Shown here piece after piece: positions 1 through 8,487 of a DNA stretch of 64,000 nucleotides (the first letter of the stretch is position 1; each line of letters starts with the position of its first letter). The DNA is from Hymenobacter sp. PAMC 26628 (GTDB lineage: Bacteria > Bacteroidota > Bacteroidia > Cytophagales > Hymenobacteraceae), in the NCBI RefSeq assembly GCF_001562275.1, contig NZ_CP014304.1:2418001-2482000 (forward strand). The letters are read 5' to 3'. A program made the translations under genes and the position numbers. The notes under the pieces are model-generated. The model ran no database searches. It was not told the DNA's origin and saw only the letters and a program-made list of their open reading frames with translations.

Positions 1-11
1 AGACCGTTGCC

Positions 12-230
12 ATGTACAGCTTTCTCGATGATTTGCTCACGCTGACCCGCCCCAGTTGGGCGCGCCGGGCCGACCCGCGTCGCCGCCTGAACAACGCCCA
101 GGTGCTGACCACGGCGCTGGTCGCCGCACGCTTCTTCGGCGGCAACCTCGTGCTGGGCCAGCGCTACATGGAGCAGCACTAGGGGCAAAATAAACTGGAC
201 AAGAGCGGTTCTAGCCAGCAATTGCACGCC
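12..230 (+). pseudogene. IS982-family transposase remnant
   Basis: An ATG at 12 opens a 56-codon frame whose product begins MYSFLDDLLTLTRP and continues with NNAQVLTTALVAARFFGGN and LGQRYMEQH. This resembles the N-terminal region of IS982-type transposases as I remember the family. The frame ends in TAG at 180-182, and translation past it continues with GQNKLDKSG, which also fits the family. A Trp codon was therefore probably converted to a stop, and similarity fades by about 230. The rest of the transposase, including the catalytic core, is absent. The element is a dead 5' fragment; inverted repeats were not identified and the left end may lie outside the window. Confidence 0.6.
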
Positions 231-329
231 TCAAAACAAGGCCCTCAATTGCCGCAACGACATCATTTTTTATACCGAAGCTCGACAAAATATTTTCTAT
301 TCTAATTCCAAATTAATTGATGTGATTTA

Positions 330-791
330 CTAAAATCTATTGTAATTAATTATTTTCTTCATTTCTTGAGCATTATAAAAATACATTCCTTTCCTGCAAA
401 TAATTGTATCAGTAGAAGAAATAAGCTTCATGACAAGCATGTTTCTAATAGTATCATCTATAAATTTAATATGATATTTCTTATCAAAAAATTTATTTTT
501 GGAGTTTATAACTAAAATCATATGCGCCTCGTCAAAGTTCCAATCACCATACTTAGCAAAAGCTTCTAAAGAGGAGCAATACGTTGGCAAAGTTGACGGT
601 ACCAAACAAGTATTATCAGGTTTGAACTCTAATATATTTAAAGTGAAGCAAGGAATTATGTTCCTTTTATCGAATATTACTTTATCAACACTCCACCATC
701 CCGTTATCAGTTTTTTCGGAACAGATTCGCACCCTTCCAGTATGAACGAAGTGGCAGTAATTAATGGGACCAATAAAATGTTTTTTCTCAT
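330..791 (-). CDS. putative lipoprotein, lipocalin-like
   Basis: The 153-residue product starts MRKNILLVPLITATS and has a lipobox ending LEGC, so it should be exported and lipid-anchored at the Cys near residue 21. A GWWSVDKVIF segment soon after the anchor recalls small Bacteroidota lipocalin-like lipoproteins, but this is a weak resemblance. An upstream in-frame start at 827 would add 12 residues before the signal peptide and is less likely. The gene is strikingly AT-rich compared with the GC-rich neighbours and lies beside a transposase remnant, which suggests recent acquisition. No function can be assigned. Confidence 0.6.
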   Translation of the reverse strand: MRKNILLVPLITATSFILEGCESVPKKLITGWWSVDKVIFDKRNIIPCFTLNILEFKPDNTCLVPSTLPTYCSSLEAFAKYGDWNFDEAHMILVINSKNKFFDKKYHIKFIDDTIRNMLVMKLISSTDTIICRKGMYFYNAQEMKKIINYNRF

Positions 792-829
792 GATTAAACC
801 CGTTAATTGATAGTATTTCCTACGCATTA

Positions 830-2227
830 CTACAACGAATATTTCGCCAGCAAATAAATAAGGGCGGCCATGCTGCCGGCGCCCAGCTCCAGCTCCCGCT
901 TGTTCACCTTGTCGAACGTGTCGGCGGAGGTGTGGTGCAGATCAAAGTAGCGCTGCGAGTCGCAATCGTAGCCGATGAGGGCCTTGGGGTGCACGGCGGC
1001 CTCGAGGGGCTCGATGTCGGTGCCCGAGTGGCCGGGCACGATGTCGGCGGCGTGGTAGGGGCGCAGCAAGGGCCCCCAGGCGGCGATTTTGCGCTGCGCC
1101 TCGGGGTTGCCTTGCACGGCAAAGCCGCGGGGCGTGAAGCCGCCGCCGTCGCTTTCGATGGCCGCCAGGTGCGTTTCCCTGTTCACCTGGGCCAGGCGGG
1201 CGTACTCGTTGCCGCCGCGGGTGCCGTTCTCCTCGTTCATGAAGAGCACGGCGCGCACGGTGCGCTCGGGCTTGAGGCCGGCAGCGCGCAGCAGGCGCAG
1301 GGCCTCCATGCTCTGCGTCACGCCGGTGCCGTCGTCGTGGGCCCCCTGGGCGAGGTCCCACGAGTCGAGGTGGCCGCCGACGGTGATGATTTCCTGCGGG
1401 AATTTCGAGCCCCGGATTTCGCCCACCACGTTGTAGCTTTTCTCGTCGGGCAGCATCAGGCAGCCCATTTCCAGTTCAAATTTCAGGCTCGGGTCGGCCT
1501 TTAGCAGCAGGCTGAGGCGGTCGGCGGCCAGGGTGCTGAGGGCCGCGCCAGGCACCTGCGCCACCCCGGTTTCGTAGCGGGTGGTGCCGGTGTGGGGGTT
1601 GTCGTCGCGGGCGCTGGTGAGGGAGCGCACCAGGGCCCCCACGGCCCCGCGGCGGCCGGCCTCGGCGGGGCCGCTGCGGCGCTGGTCGCCGGCGGCGCCG
1701 TAGGCCTGGCCAGGCTCGATGAGGGCGTCGTCGAAGGGCCGGTTGAAGAACACGAACTTGCCTTTTACAGCGGCATCGGGCAGCTTTTTCAGCTCGTCGA
1801 GGCTGTGCACCTCCACTACACCGGCGCGCAGTTTGCCGCTGGTGCCCACTGAGTTGCCCAGGGCGCACACGGCCACGGGCACGCTCTTGCCTTTGTTGCC
1901 AATGATTTCGCCGCGCTCCTTGGGGCCCCGCACCCAGTGCGGCACCATCACTTCCTGCAAGTACACCTTGTCGAAGCCCGCTTTTTCCATCGTGCGCTGG
2001 CCCCACTCCACGGCCAACTGGGCCTGGGGCGAGCCCGAGAGCCGCCCGCCGATGGTGCCGGTGAGGTAGCGCAGGTTTTCGTAGCACTGCCCGCGCAGCA
2101 GGGCCTCGTCGAAAATGCGGCGGATGTTGAGCGAGTCGGTTGTGGGCCCCGCGGGCGCGGTTTGGGCGCGGGCGGTGGGGCCGCCGGCCAGCAGGCCGGC
2201 CAGGAACAAAGCAGAGAAGTAGCGCAT
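830..2227 (-). CDS. M28-family zinc metallopeptidase (secreted)
   Basis: This 465-residue protein has a signal peptide (MRYFSALFLAGLLAGG) and a C-terminal M28 peptidase domain. The zinc ligands are visible in order: GGHLDSWD, GAHDDGTG, NEENG, ESDGGG and DLHHTSAD. The region before the catalytic domain resembles the PA-type insert of carboxypeptidase Q-like M28 enzymes. It should release amino acids or dipeptides from peptides in the periplasm or outside the cell. An upstream start at 2275 is in frame, but a TAnnTTTG box at 2260-2267 lies between the two candidates, which favours the start at 2227. Family assignment is firm; substrate is unknown. Confidence 0.9.
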   Translation of the reverse strand: MRYFSALFLAGLLAGGPTARAQTAPAGPTTDSLNIRRIFDEALLRGQCYENLRYLTGTIGGRLSGSPQAQLAVEWGQRTMEKAGFDKVYLQEVMVPHWVRGPKERGEIIGNKGKSVPVAVCALGNSVGTSGKLRAGVVEVHSLDELKKLPDAAVKGKFVFFNRPFDDALIEPGQAYGAAGDQRRSGPAEAGRRGAVGALVRSLTSARDDNPHTGTTRYETGVAQVPGAALSTLAADRLSLLLKADPSLKFELEMGCLMLPDEKSYNVVGEIRGSKFPQEIITVGGHLDSWDLAQGAHDDGTGVTQSMEALRLLRAAGLKPERTVRAVLFMNEENGTRGGNEYARLAQVNRETHLAAIESDGGGFTPRGFAVQGNPEAQRKIAAWGPLLRPYHAADIVPGHSGTDIEPLEAAVHPKALIGYDCDSQRYFDLHHTSADTFDKVNKRELELGAGSMAALIYLLAKYSL

Positions 2228-2259
2228 CGATCTAAACAGTAAAAAGCCAGTCAATCGGC

Positions 2260-2267
2260 CAAAAGTA
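2260..2267 (-). promoter_or_regulatory. Bacteroidota -7 box for the M28 peptidase gene
   Basis: The minus strand reads TACTTTTG, matching the TAnnTTTG consensus of the Bacteroidota primary sigma factor. It lies 33 bases before the chosen start codon of the M28 gene. Confidence 0.5.
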
Positions 2268-2289
2268 TGGCCCAACGTCGTTTTCGCAA

Positions 2290-2823
2290 TCAGCGGGCGC
2301 CGTAGTGCCGCACGCGCACCGTAGCGGGGCCCTGGGCCGGCACGCGCACCTCAAACAGGTAGCTGTACTCGTCGTCACTGATTTCGGCTACCGGCGCGGG
2401 GGCCCCCAGCGCGGCCAGCAGCGGCAGCAGCGTGTTGGAATGGCCCACCACCACCACGGCCCGGCCAGCATAGGCGCGGCGCAGCGTATCGGCTAGGGCC
2501 CCCGGCTGCTTGGCGTCGTAGAGGCGCGGGGCCAGGCCGGTGGCGGCAGCTAGCGGGGCCAAAGTGGCGCGGGTGCGCCGGGTGTTGGTGGTGAACAGGG
2601 CCGCCGGGTGCGCCCGGCGCAGGGCCCCCGCCAGGGCCTGGGCACGGGCTTGGCCGGCGGCCGTCAGGGGCGGGTCGGGCAGGCCAGGGGTGAGGTCTTT
2701 TTCGGCGTGGCGCACCACGTACACGGTGAGGGCGGGCGGCGCGGCGGGCACGGCGGCCACGCCCAGCCCCGCAACCAACAGCACCAATAGCGCCCACACG
2801 GCGCGCAACGTCCAAGGCTTCAT
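2290..2823 (-). CDS. histidine phosphatase family protein (SixA-like)
   Basis: A 177-residue protein with an N-terminal hydrophobic signal or anchor (MKPWTLRAVWALLVLLVAG) followed by a histidine phosphatase domain. The phospho-acceptor motif VVRHAEKD is near residue 40 and the second catalytic His is in VVVVGHSNTLL. The enzyme should dephosphorylate a small molecule or phosphoprotein through a phosphohistidine intermediate. The export signal argues against a cytoplasmic SixA role and for a periplasmic phosphatase. The ATG at 2823 is preferred to a TTG nine bases upstream. It lies just upstream of the M28 gene on the same strand with a gap of about 60 bases and might be co-transcribed with it. 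Confidence 0.8.
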   Translation of the reverse strand: MKPWTLRAVWALLVLLVAGLGVAAVPAAPPALTVYVVRHAEKDLTPGLPDPPLTAAGQARAQALAGALRRAHPAALFTTNTRRTRATLAPLAAATGLAPRLYDAKQPGALADTLRRAYAGRAVVVVGHSNTLLPLLAALGAPAPVAEISDDEYSYLFEVRVPAQGPATVRVRHYGAR

Positions 2824-2999
2824 GGCAAACAAGAGAGATTAATAATAGGGCCCCAAAGAAAGGGACACCGGAGCCCCGCTGCACACATTAAAAAATTTCT
2901 TCATCAAATCGACAGCAAATCTTCATCTTTATCTAACCATTACGTACCGAATGTTGTGTCGCCATTGCGGCTCTCCTTCCACTCCCCTTCCCCCCAGCC

Positions 3000-3686
3000 A
3001 TGCACGTTCTGCTTGTCGAAGACGAAAAAAGCCTCCACCAGGAAATGCGGCAGTTCCTGCGGCAGGCCCAGTACCTCGTCGATTCGGCGTTTACCTACTC
3101 CGAAGCGTCGGAAAAGCTGTTCGTCAACAGCTACGATTTCGTGCTGCTCGACCTGGGCTTGCCCGATGGCGACGGCCTCGACTTGCTGCGCGAGGCCCGC
3201 CCCCGCGAGGGCCAGGAGGCGTCGTTCATCGTGCTCACCGCCCGCGGGGCCCTCGACGACCGCATCCGCGGCCTCGACCTCGGGGCCGACGATTACCTAC
3301 CTAAGCCCTTTTCCCTCTTGGAGTTGACTAGCCGGATGCAGGCCATCACGCGCCGCAAGTTTGGGCTGAAGCGCTCGGAAATCACCTTCGGCGACGGCTT
3401 CAGCCTCGACTCCACGGCGCGCATTGTGCGCCAGGGCGGCCAGGAGGTGCCCCTCACCAAAAAAGAGTTCGACCTGCTGCACTACTTGCTGCTGCACCGC
3501 GGCCGGGTGCTCACGCGCTTGCAGCTTGGCGAGCACCTGTGGGGCAACGTGTTGGAAGACGATTCCGACTCGAACTACATCGACGTGCACATCAAAAACG
3601 TGCGCAAAAAGCTGGCCCAGTTCGCCCCCGCCGACTTCCTCGAAACCGTGCGCGGCATCGGCTACCGGGCCTCGGAAGGGAATTAA
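3000..3686 (+). CDS. OmpR-family response regulator
   Basis: This 228-residue protein has an N-terminal receiver domain (about 1-115) with acidic residues EDE, phospho-acceptor Asp51 in VLLDLGLPDG, Thr80 and Lys102 in LPKPFS. A winged-helix DNA-binding domain follows (about 125-225), with LTKKEFDLLHYLL and ETVRGIGYR. It is a transcription factor activated by phosphorylation. The sensor kinase at 3834 is the likely partner. The two genes are separated by a 146-bp inverted-repeat element whose left arm contains this gene's stop codon. Target genes are unknown; the upstream region 2833-2999 carries the direct repeat TCTTCATC, which could be a binding site. Confidence 0.93.
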   Translation: MHVLLVEDEKSLHQEMRQFLRQAQYLVDSAFTYSEASEKLFVNSYDFVLLDLGLPDGDGLDLLREARPREGQEASFIVLTARGALDDRIRGLDLGADDYLPKPFSLLELTSRMQAITRRKFGLKRSEITFGDGFSLDSTARIVRQGGQEVPLTKKEFDLLHYLLLHRGRVLTRLQLGEHLWGNVLEDDSDSNYIDVHIKNVRKKLAQFAPADFLETVRGIGYRASEGN

Positions 3687-3826
3687 AAATGATGAATTAA
3701 AAATTAAAAATGCGCGGCTATCCTTTCCTGCGGGGTAACCTTCCGGTCAGGGTCGGCTTATTAGGCAAGCGTTTTTCACTGCTCCGCAACATCTAATTTT
3801 TAATTTTTAATTCGTCATTTTTAATT
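3681..3826 (+). repeat. 146-bp inverted-repeat (MITE-like) element
   Basis: The left arm (3681-3711) and right arm (3796-3826) are AT-rich and are reverse complements over 31 bases with one mismatch. They flank an 84-bp GC-rich core with no evident open frame. The left arm supplies the TAA stop of the response regulator and the right arm ends seven bases before the ATG of the histidine kinase. The sharp composition change at the arm ends suggests a small non-autonomous insertion. It could also act as a hairpin between the two genes. Confidence 0.65.
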
Positions 3827-3833
3827 GAAGCGA

Positions 3834-5186
3834 ATGCGCTTAGAAACCAAGCTGGCCCTGTTCAATGCGCTGTCGAAGCTGCTACTGGTGCTGCTGGGGG
3901 TGCTGCTCATCACGCCCATTGTGCAGCGGGTGGCGGTGGCCCACACCGACCAGCGCCTGCACGAAAAGAAGCTGGAAGTGTTGGCCCTTGTGCAGCGCGA
4001 CGGTCTGGCCGCCTTTGTGCGCGCCGAGCGCAGCGAAACCTACGCCGACTACAACCTGCTCAAGCAGGAATACATCAGCATCACGCCGCTGCGGCGGGGC
4101 CCCGGGGCCCCCACCGAGCGCGTGTTTGAGGAGCGGCGGCAGGTGGACAACGAGGTGGAGGACTTCCGCATCCTGAGCTGCGTCGTGCCGGCGAGTGGGC
4201 CGGGCGGGCGGGCGTTTCGGCTCGAAATTGGCTCGTCGCTGGGCACGTTGGAACTGCTTACCCAAACGCTGCGGCAGCTCGCGCTGTGGGTGCTGGTGGC
4301 CGTGGCGCTGCTCACGGTGCTCTCCGACGTGGCCTTTGCCCACTACCTGCTGGGGCCCCTGCGCGAGCTGACGGTGCGCAAGCTGCGCGGCATCCGGCAG
4401 CCGTCGGAGTTTTCGTTTGCGCCCATCGCCACCGGCACCACCGATTTCCGGCGCCTCGACGACGGCCTGAACGCGCTGATGCGCCAGATTCAGTCGGCCT
4501 TCGAGAAGGAGCGCGAGTTCATGAGCAACGTAAGCCACGAGCTGCTCACGCCGGTGAGCATTTTGCAGTCGCGCTTCGAAAACATGCTGCAAGACCACAC
4601 CCTGCCCGAGCAGCACGCCCGCCAGGTAGTGGAGTCGCAGCGCACGCTTTACCGCCTGCGCAACACGGTGCGCACGCTGCTGCTCATCGCCAACATCGAG
4701 AACGAGCAGTACCTGCGCGACGAAGTAGTGAGCCTGAGCCAAACCGCGCGCGACGTGGCCGAGGAGCTCGACGACCGCCGCCAGCAGCGCGACCTCTCGC
4801 TGACCGTTGACCTCCAGCCCGACCACGTGCTGCCCCGCGCCAACGCCACGCTGCTGCACACGCTGCTGCGCAACCTGCTGGCCAACGCCATCAAGTACAA
4901 CCACGCGGGCGGCGTCATCCGCATTGTGGGGCGGCCCACGCCGGCCGGTGGCTACGCCCTGCGGGTGGAGGACAAGGGCCCCGGCATTGCCGCCGAGCAC
5001 CTGCCCCACTTATTCGACCGGTTCCGGCGGTTTTCCGCGCCTGGCCCGGGGGCCCCGGAGGGCTACGGCCTGGGCCTGCCCATTGCCCAAACCATTGCCG
5101 CTTTCCACGGGGCGACGCTGCGGGCCGAGTCGGTGCTGGGCCAGGGCACAGCCTTCGTGTTGGGGTTTGGGCCGGCGGCGGACTAG
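3834..5186 (+). CDS. sensor histidine kinase
   Basis: A 450-residue membrane kinase. One membrane segment lies near residues 14-33 and a second near 145-170, enclosing a periplasmic sensor region. A cytoplasmic linker precedes the dimerisation domain with His235 in EFMSNVSHELLTP. ATPase motifs follow: N box NLLANAIKYN, G1 VEDKGPGIA, F box LFDRFRRF and G2 GYGLGLPIAQ. It probably autophosphorylates and signals to the response regulator just upstream. The H box has Leu where SHELRTP is usual. The ATG at 3834 is chosen; a TTG at 3825 is in frame but lies inside the right arm of the repeat element. Confidence 0.92.
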   Translation: MRLETKLALFNALSKLLLVLLGVLLITPIVQRVAVAHTDQRLHEKKLEVLALVQRDGLAAFVRAERSETYADYNLLKQEYISITPLRRGPGAPTERVFEERRQVDNEVEDFRILSCVVPASGPGGRAFRLEIGSSLGTLELLTQTLRQLALWVLVAVALLTVLSDVAFAHYLLGPLRELTVRKLRGIRQPSEFSFAPIATGTTDFRRLDDGLNALMRQIQSAFEKEREFMSNVSHELLTPVSILQSRFENMLQDHTLPEQHARQVVESQRTLYRLRNTVRTLLLIANIENEQYLRDEVVSLSQTARDVAEELDDRRQQRDLSLTVDLQPDHVLPRANATLLHTLLRNLLANAIKYNHAGGVIRIVGRPTPAGGYALRVEDKGPGIAAEHLPHLFDRFRRFSAPGPGAPEGYGLGLPIAQTIAAFHGATLRAESVLGQGTAFVLGFGPAAD

Positions 5187-5268
5187 GTTGCGGGCGCGGC
5201 AGTTCACGGCGGCTTCACCCACTGGGTGCTAGCTTACTACTGTGGTTGCTGCCCTTGCCCTCCGGGTT

Positions 5269-5451
5269 ATGAAATACGTGCTTTTTTTGGCGCTGGCGCT
5301 GGTGCTCGGCGTGGTGGCGTCGGGCCGGCACTGGGCCCGCGTGCACCGCGCGGCCCGGGCCGCGCCGGTGGTGGTGCGCAAGTCGGCCTGGGCCACCGGC
5401 CGCCCCAAAACCGTGCGGGCGGTGCCGCCGGGGCCCCGGCCGCAGCTTTAG
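5269..5451 (+). CDS. small predicted membrane-anchored protein
   Basis: A 60-residue frame beginning MKYVLFLALALVLG, a single hydrophobic N-terminal segment, followed by a basic Arg/Pro-rich tail. It follows the histidine kinase by about 80 bases, so it could be the last gene of that operon. Its stop overlaps the stop of the convergent surE gene by a few bases. No family is recognised and the GC-rich composition makes chance open frames common, so this is tentative. Confidence 0.4.
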   Translation: MKYVLFLALALVLGVVASGRHWARVHRAARAAPVVVRKSAWATGRPKTVRAVPPGPRPQL

Positions 5452-6350
5452 TCCGCCGCCCAGGCACCCGGCTCGTCCGCGGCAATGCCGTAGTCTTCGG
5501 CCGGGATGGGCTGCGGCGGCGCAACGGCGGCGCCGACGGCGGGCAGCGGCAGCTGCCACTGCTGGCTGAGGAATTCCAGGCCGCGGTAAGCCGTTAAATC
5601 AAACTGGCAGGGCACAATGGACACGTACTGGTGGGCCAGGGCCCACTCGTCGGTGTCGGTGCCGGGGTCGAGGTTCACGAACGAGCCGATGAGCCAGAAA
5701 TACGGGCGCTGGTAGGGGTCGTGGCGCTCGTCGAACTCTTCCTGCCACTTGGCGCGGGCCTGGCGGCTCAGGCGCAGGCCGGCCACGGGCCCGGCTGACT
5801 TCTTGGGAATGTTCACGTTCAGGGCCGTGCCGGGGGGCACGCCGTGGGCCAGGGCGTGCTGGCAAATCTGGGTTACCCAGGGCCCCACGTGCGAGAAGTC
5901 GGCGTCGTCGCCGTATTCGCACAGCGAAAAGCCGATGGCCGGCAGCCCCTCGATGGCCGCCTCGATGGCCGCCGACATGGTGCCCGAGTACAGCACGTTC
6001 ACCGAGGCGTTGGAGCCGTGGTTGATGCCCGACACCACGAGGTCGGGCGTGCGGTCCTTCAGCACGTGGTGCTTGGCAATTTTTACGCAGTCGGCCGGCG
6101 TGCCCGAGCACTGGTAGGCGGCCACGTCGGGCCCAAATACGCGGTTTTCCGTCAGGCGCAGCGGCTGGCCGATGGTGATGGCGTGGCCCATGCCCGACTG
6201 CGGCGAGTCGGGCGCCACCACCACCACTTCGGCCCCCAGGGCCTGCACGATGCGCACCAAGTGCCCGATGCCGGGGGCGGTGATGCCGTCGTCGTTGGAC
6301 ACGAGGACGAGCGGACGAGGGGCGGCGGAAGCGAGGGGCGAGTCGGACAT
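5448..6350 (-). CDS. surE: 5'/3'-nucleotidase SurE
   Basis: The 300-residue product carries the SurE hallmarks: the metal-binding SNDDG near residue 20, DSPQSGMGHA, CSGTPADCVK and SGINHGSN. SurE hydrolyses nucleoside 5'- and 3'-monophosphates with a divalent metal and is a stationary-phase survival protein. The ATG at 6350 starts MSDSPLASAAPRPLVL and places the Rossmann-like core near the N-terminus, as is usual. A longer in-frame extension to 6545 crosses the divergent promoter region and overlaps the M14 gene, so it is rejected. The C-terminal extension past the core is slightly longer than in many homologues. Confidence 0.95.
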   Translation of the reverse strand: MSDSPLASAAPRPLVLVSNDDGITAPGIGHLVRIVQALGAEVVVVAPDSPQSGMGHAITIGQPLRLTENRVFGPDVAAYQCSGTPADCVKIAKHHVLKDRTPDLVVSGINHGSNASVNVLYSGTMSAAIEAAIEGLPAIGFSLCEYGDDADFSHVGPWVTQICQHALAHGVPPGTALNVNIPKKSAGPVAGLRLSRQARAKWQEEFDERHDPYQRPYFWLIGSFVNLDPGTDTDEWALAHQYVSIVPCQFDLTAYRGLEFLSQQWQLPLPAVGAAVAPPQPIPAEDYGIAADEPGAWAAD

Positions 6351-6426
6351 GGGGAAAGCAACGGTACTGGGCACAGGTACGCGGGGGCCCCGGGCGCGGT
6401 TCGGCTTTTTGGTGGAATTTGCAGCC

Positions 6427-8202
6427 ATGTTCGCTTTCCTCTTCGCCGCGCTGATGACCGCCACTCCTTCCGCTTCAGCCCCCGCGCCCGCCCCCGCCTG
6501 GCGCACCCCCTTTGAGAACGACCCGGCCCACAACACCACCGCCACCCACGCCGAGTGCGTGGCCTACTACCAAAAGCTGGCCGCCGCTTACCCGGGCCAC
6601 ATCAGCCTGCGCGAGGCGGGGCCCACCGACTGCGGCCTGCCGCTGCACGAAGTCGTGCTGTCGGCCGACGGCGACACCGACCCCGTGCACCTGCGGGCCC
6701 TGCACCGGCCGGTGCTGTTCATCCAGAACGGCATTCACCCGGGCGAGCCCGAGGGCATCGACGCGAGCATGATGCTGGCGCGCGACCTGGTGCAGCAGCC
6801 CCGGCTGGGCAAGCTGCTGGCGGGCGTCACGGTCGTCATCGTGCCCATCTACAACGTGGGCGGGGCCCTGAACCGCAACAGTACCACCCGCGCCAACCAG
6901 AACGGCCCGGCCAGCTACGGCTTCCGCGGCAACGCCCGCAATTTCGACCTGAACCGCGACTACGTGAAGCAGGACTCGCGCAATGCCCGCTCGTTTGCGG
7001 CGCTGTTTCAGAAGTGGCAGCCCGAGGTATTTGTGGAAACGCACACCTCCAACGGCGCCGACTACCAGTACACGATGACGCTCATCCCGACCCAGCACAG
7101 CAAGCTGGCGCCAGCCCTGGGGGCCTACTTGCAAAAGGAAATGCTGCCCGCGCTGTACCACGGCATGGACCAGAAAAAGTGGCCCATGACGCCGTACGTG
7201 GACTTTAACGGCGAAACGCCGGAGAGCGGGATGCAGGCGTTTTTGGAGAGCCCGCGCTACTCCACCGGCTACGCGGCCCTGTTCCACACCATCGGCTTCA
7301 TGCCCGAAACCCACATGCTGAAGGCCTTCGGGCCCCGCGTGCAGGCCACCTACGACCTGCTGCTGACGATGCTCGAAACCGTGCAGCGCCAGGCCCCTGC
7401 CCTGCTGGCCGCCCGCGCCGGGGCCCTGGCCGCGCAGGCCACCCAAACCACCTTCCCCCTGGCCTGGGCCCTGGACGACAAGCCGAGCGAAACCGTGCAG
7501 TTCCGCGGCTACGAGGCCGGCCACCGGCCCAGCGAAGTCAGCGGCCAGCCGCGCCTGTACTACGACCGCGCCCGGCCCTACACCCGGCCCGTGCCCTACA
7601 CCAACACGGCCCATGCCACGGCCACCGCGGGGGCCCCCACGGCCTACCTCATCCCGCAGGCCTGGGGCGAGGTGGTGGACAACCTGCGCCGCAACGGCGT
7701 GCGGCTGGAGCGCCTGGCACAGGACGTGACCGTGCCCGCCGAGACGTACTACGTGGAGGATTTCCAGACCGTGCCCCGCGCCTACGAGGGCCACTACCTG
7801 CACAGCCAGGTGCGGCTGCGCCCCGTGCAGGGCCCCGTGGCCTGCCGCGCCGGCGACTACGTGGCCCGCGTGGCCCAGCCCGCCGCCCGCTACCTGGTGG
7901 AAACCCTGGAGCCCCGGGCCACCGACTCGTTCTTCGCCTGGGGCTTCTTCGACAGCATTTTGCAGCAGAAAGAGCACTACTCCGACTACGTGTTCGAGGA
8001 CCTCGCCGCCGACCTGCTGCGCCGCGACCCGGCCCTGCGCCAGCAGCTCGAAGCCGCCCGCCAGGCCGACGCCCAGCTGGCCGCCAGCGGCCCCGCCCAG
8101 CTCGAATGGGTGTACCAGCACTCGGCCTACTACGAGCCCACCCACAACCGCTACCCCGTGGCGCGGTGGCTGGGGCAGGGCTCTTTGCCGACCAAGGAGT
8201 AG
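6427..8202 (+). CDS. M14-family zinc carboxypeptidase (secreted)
   Basis: A 591-residue protein with a signal peptide (MFAFLFAALMTATPSASA) and an M14 peptidase domain. The HxxE zinc pair is in NGIHPGEPEG near residue 103, and the third ligand is in ETHTSNGADY near residue 205. FNLNRDY-like substrate-binding sequence is present as FDLNRDYVK. M14 enzymes trim C-terminal residues or peptidoglycan peptides. The long C-terminal part (about 350-591) has no domain I recognise. The gene diverges from surE with 76 bases between starts. In-frame starts further upstream would overlap surE and are rejected. Confidence 0.9.
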   Translation: MFAFLFAALMTATPSASAPAPAPAWRTPFENDPAHNTTATHAECVAYYQKLAAAYPGHISLREAGPTDCGLPLHEVVLSADGDTDPVHLRALHRPVLFIQNGIHPGEPEGIDASMMLARDLVQQPRLGKLLAGVTVVIVPIYNVGGALNRNSTTRANQNGPASYGFRGNARNFDLNRDYVKQDSRNARSFAALFQKWQPEVFVETHTSNGADYQYTMTLIPTQHSKLAPALGAYLQKEMLPALYHGMDQKKWPMTPYVDFNGETPESGMQAFLESPRYSTGYAALFHTIGFMPETHMLKAFGPRVQATYDLLLTMLETVQRQAPALLAARAGALAAQATQTTFPLAWALDDKPSETVQFRGYEAGHRPSEVSGQPRLYYDRARPYTRPVPYTNTAHATATAGAPTAYLIPQAWGEVVDNLRRNGVRLERLAQDVTVPAETYYVEDFQTVPRAYEGHYLHSQVRLRPVQGPVACRAGDYVARVAQPAARYLVETLEPRATDSFFAWGFFDSILQQKEHYSDYVFEDLAADLLRRDPALRQQLEAARQADAQLAASGPAQLEWVYQHSAYYEPTHNRYPVARWLGQGSLPTKE

Positions 8203-8209
8203 CCTGCCC

Positions 8210-8361
8210 TGGCGCGGGGCTCGGCCCCGTGCCGCGGTGCCGCGGGCCTCTGGCCCGCAACCGTTAAACGGTGGGCGTTAGCGAACGGCGGGCGCTGGCA
8301 TCGTTCCGGGAAGCGGGCCGGAGGCCCGCAGCACCGCGGCACGGGGCCAAGCCCCGCGCCA
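8210..8361. repeat. 152-bp GC-rich inverted-repeat element
   Basis: The arms at 8210-8258 and 8313-8361 are reverse complements over 49 bases with three mismatches. Each arm contains further small palindromes, and the 54-bp centre carries AACCGTTAAACGGT, itself nearly palindromic. It begins eight bases after the M14 stop codon. A structure this long is more than a simple terminator and resembles a REP/BIME-type or MITE-type element, although it would also fold in RNA and could end transcription. Confidence 0.65.
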
Positions 8362-8487
8362 TTTGCGCCCCGGGCCGTTTCCCTTGCTGGCTGAGAAGTT
8401 GAGAAAAGCCCGGCCGGGCCGCTATCTTGCCGGGCCGGTACGCCCGCCGCGGCCGGTTCTATTCTTTTCCATTTTTTATTATTTTGC

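Noticed and set aside
499..810. 103-codon plus-strand frame opposite the lipoprotein gene
   Set aside because: The minus strand has a convincing signal peptide and lipobox; this is its shadow.
932..1504. Plus-strand frame of 190 codons opposite the M28 peptidase gene
   Set aside because: Antisense shadow of a clearly coding gene with intact zinc-ligand motifs; its product is low-complexity Ala/Gly/Val-rich.
3882..5009. Long minus-strand frame opposite the histidine kinase
   Set aside because: Antisense shadow; the plus-strand kinase has all expected motifs.
6475..8145. 556-codon minus-strand frame opposite the M14 peptidase
   Set aside because: Antisense shadow in GC-rich DNA; Gly/Val/Ala-rich without motifs.
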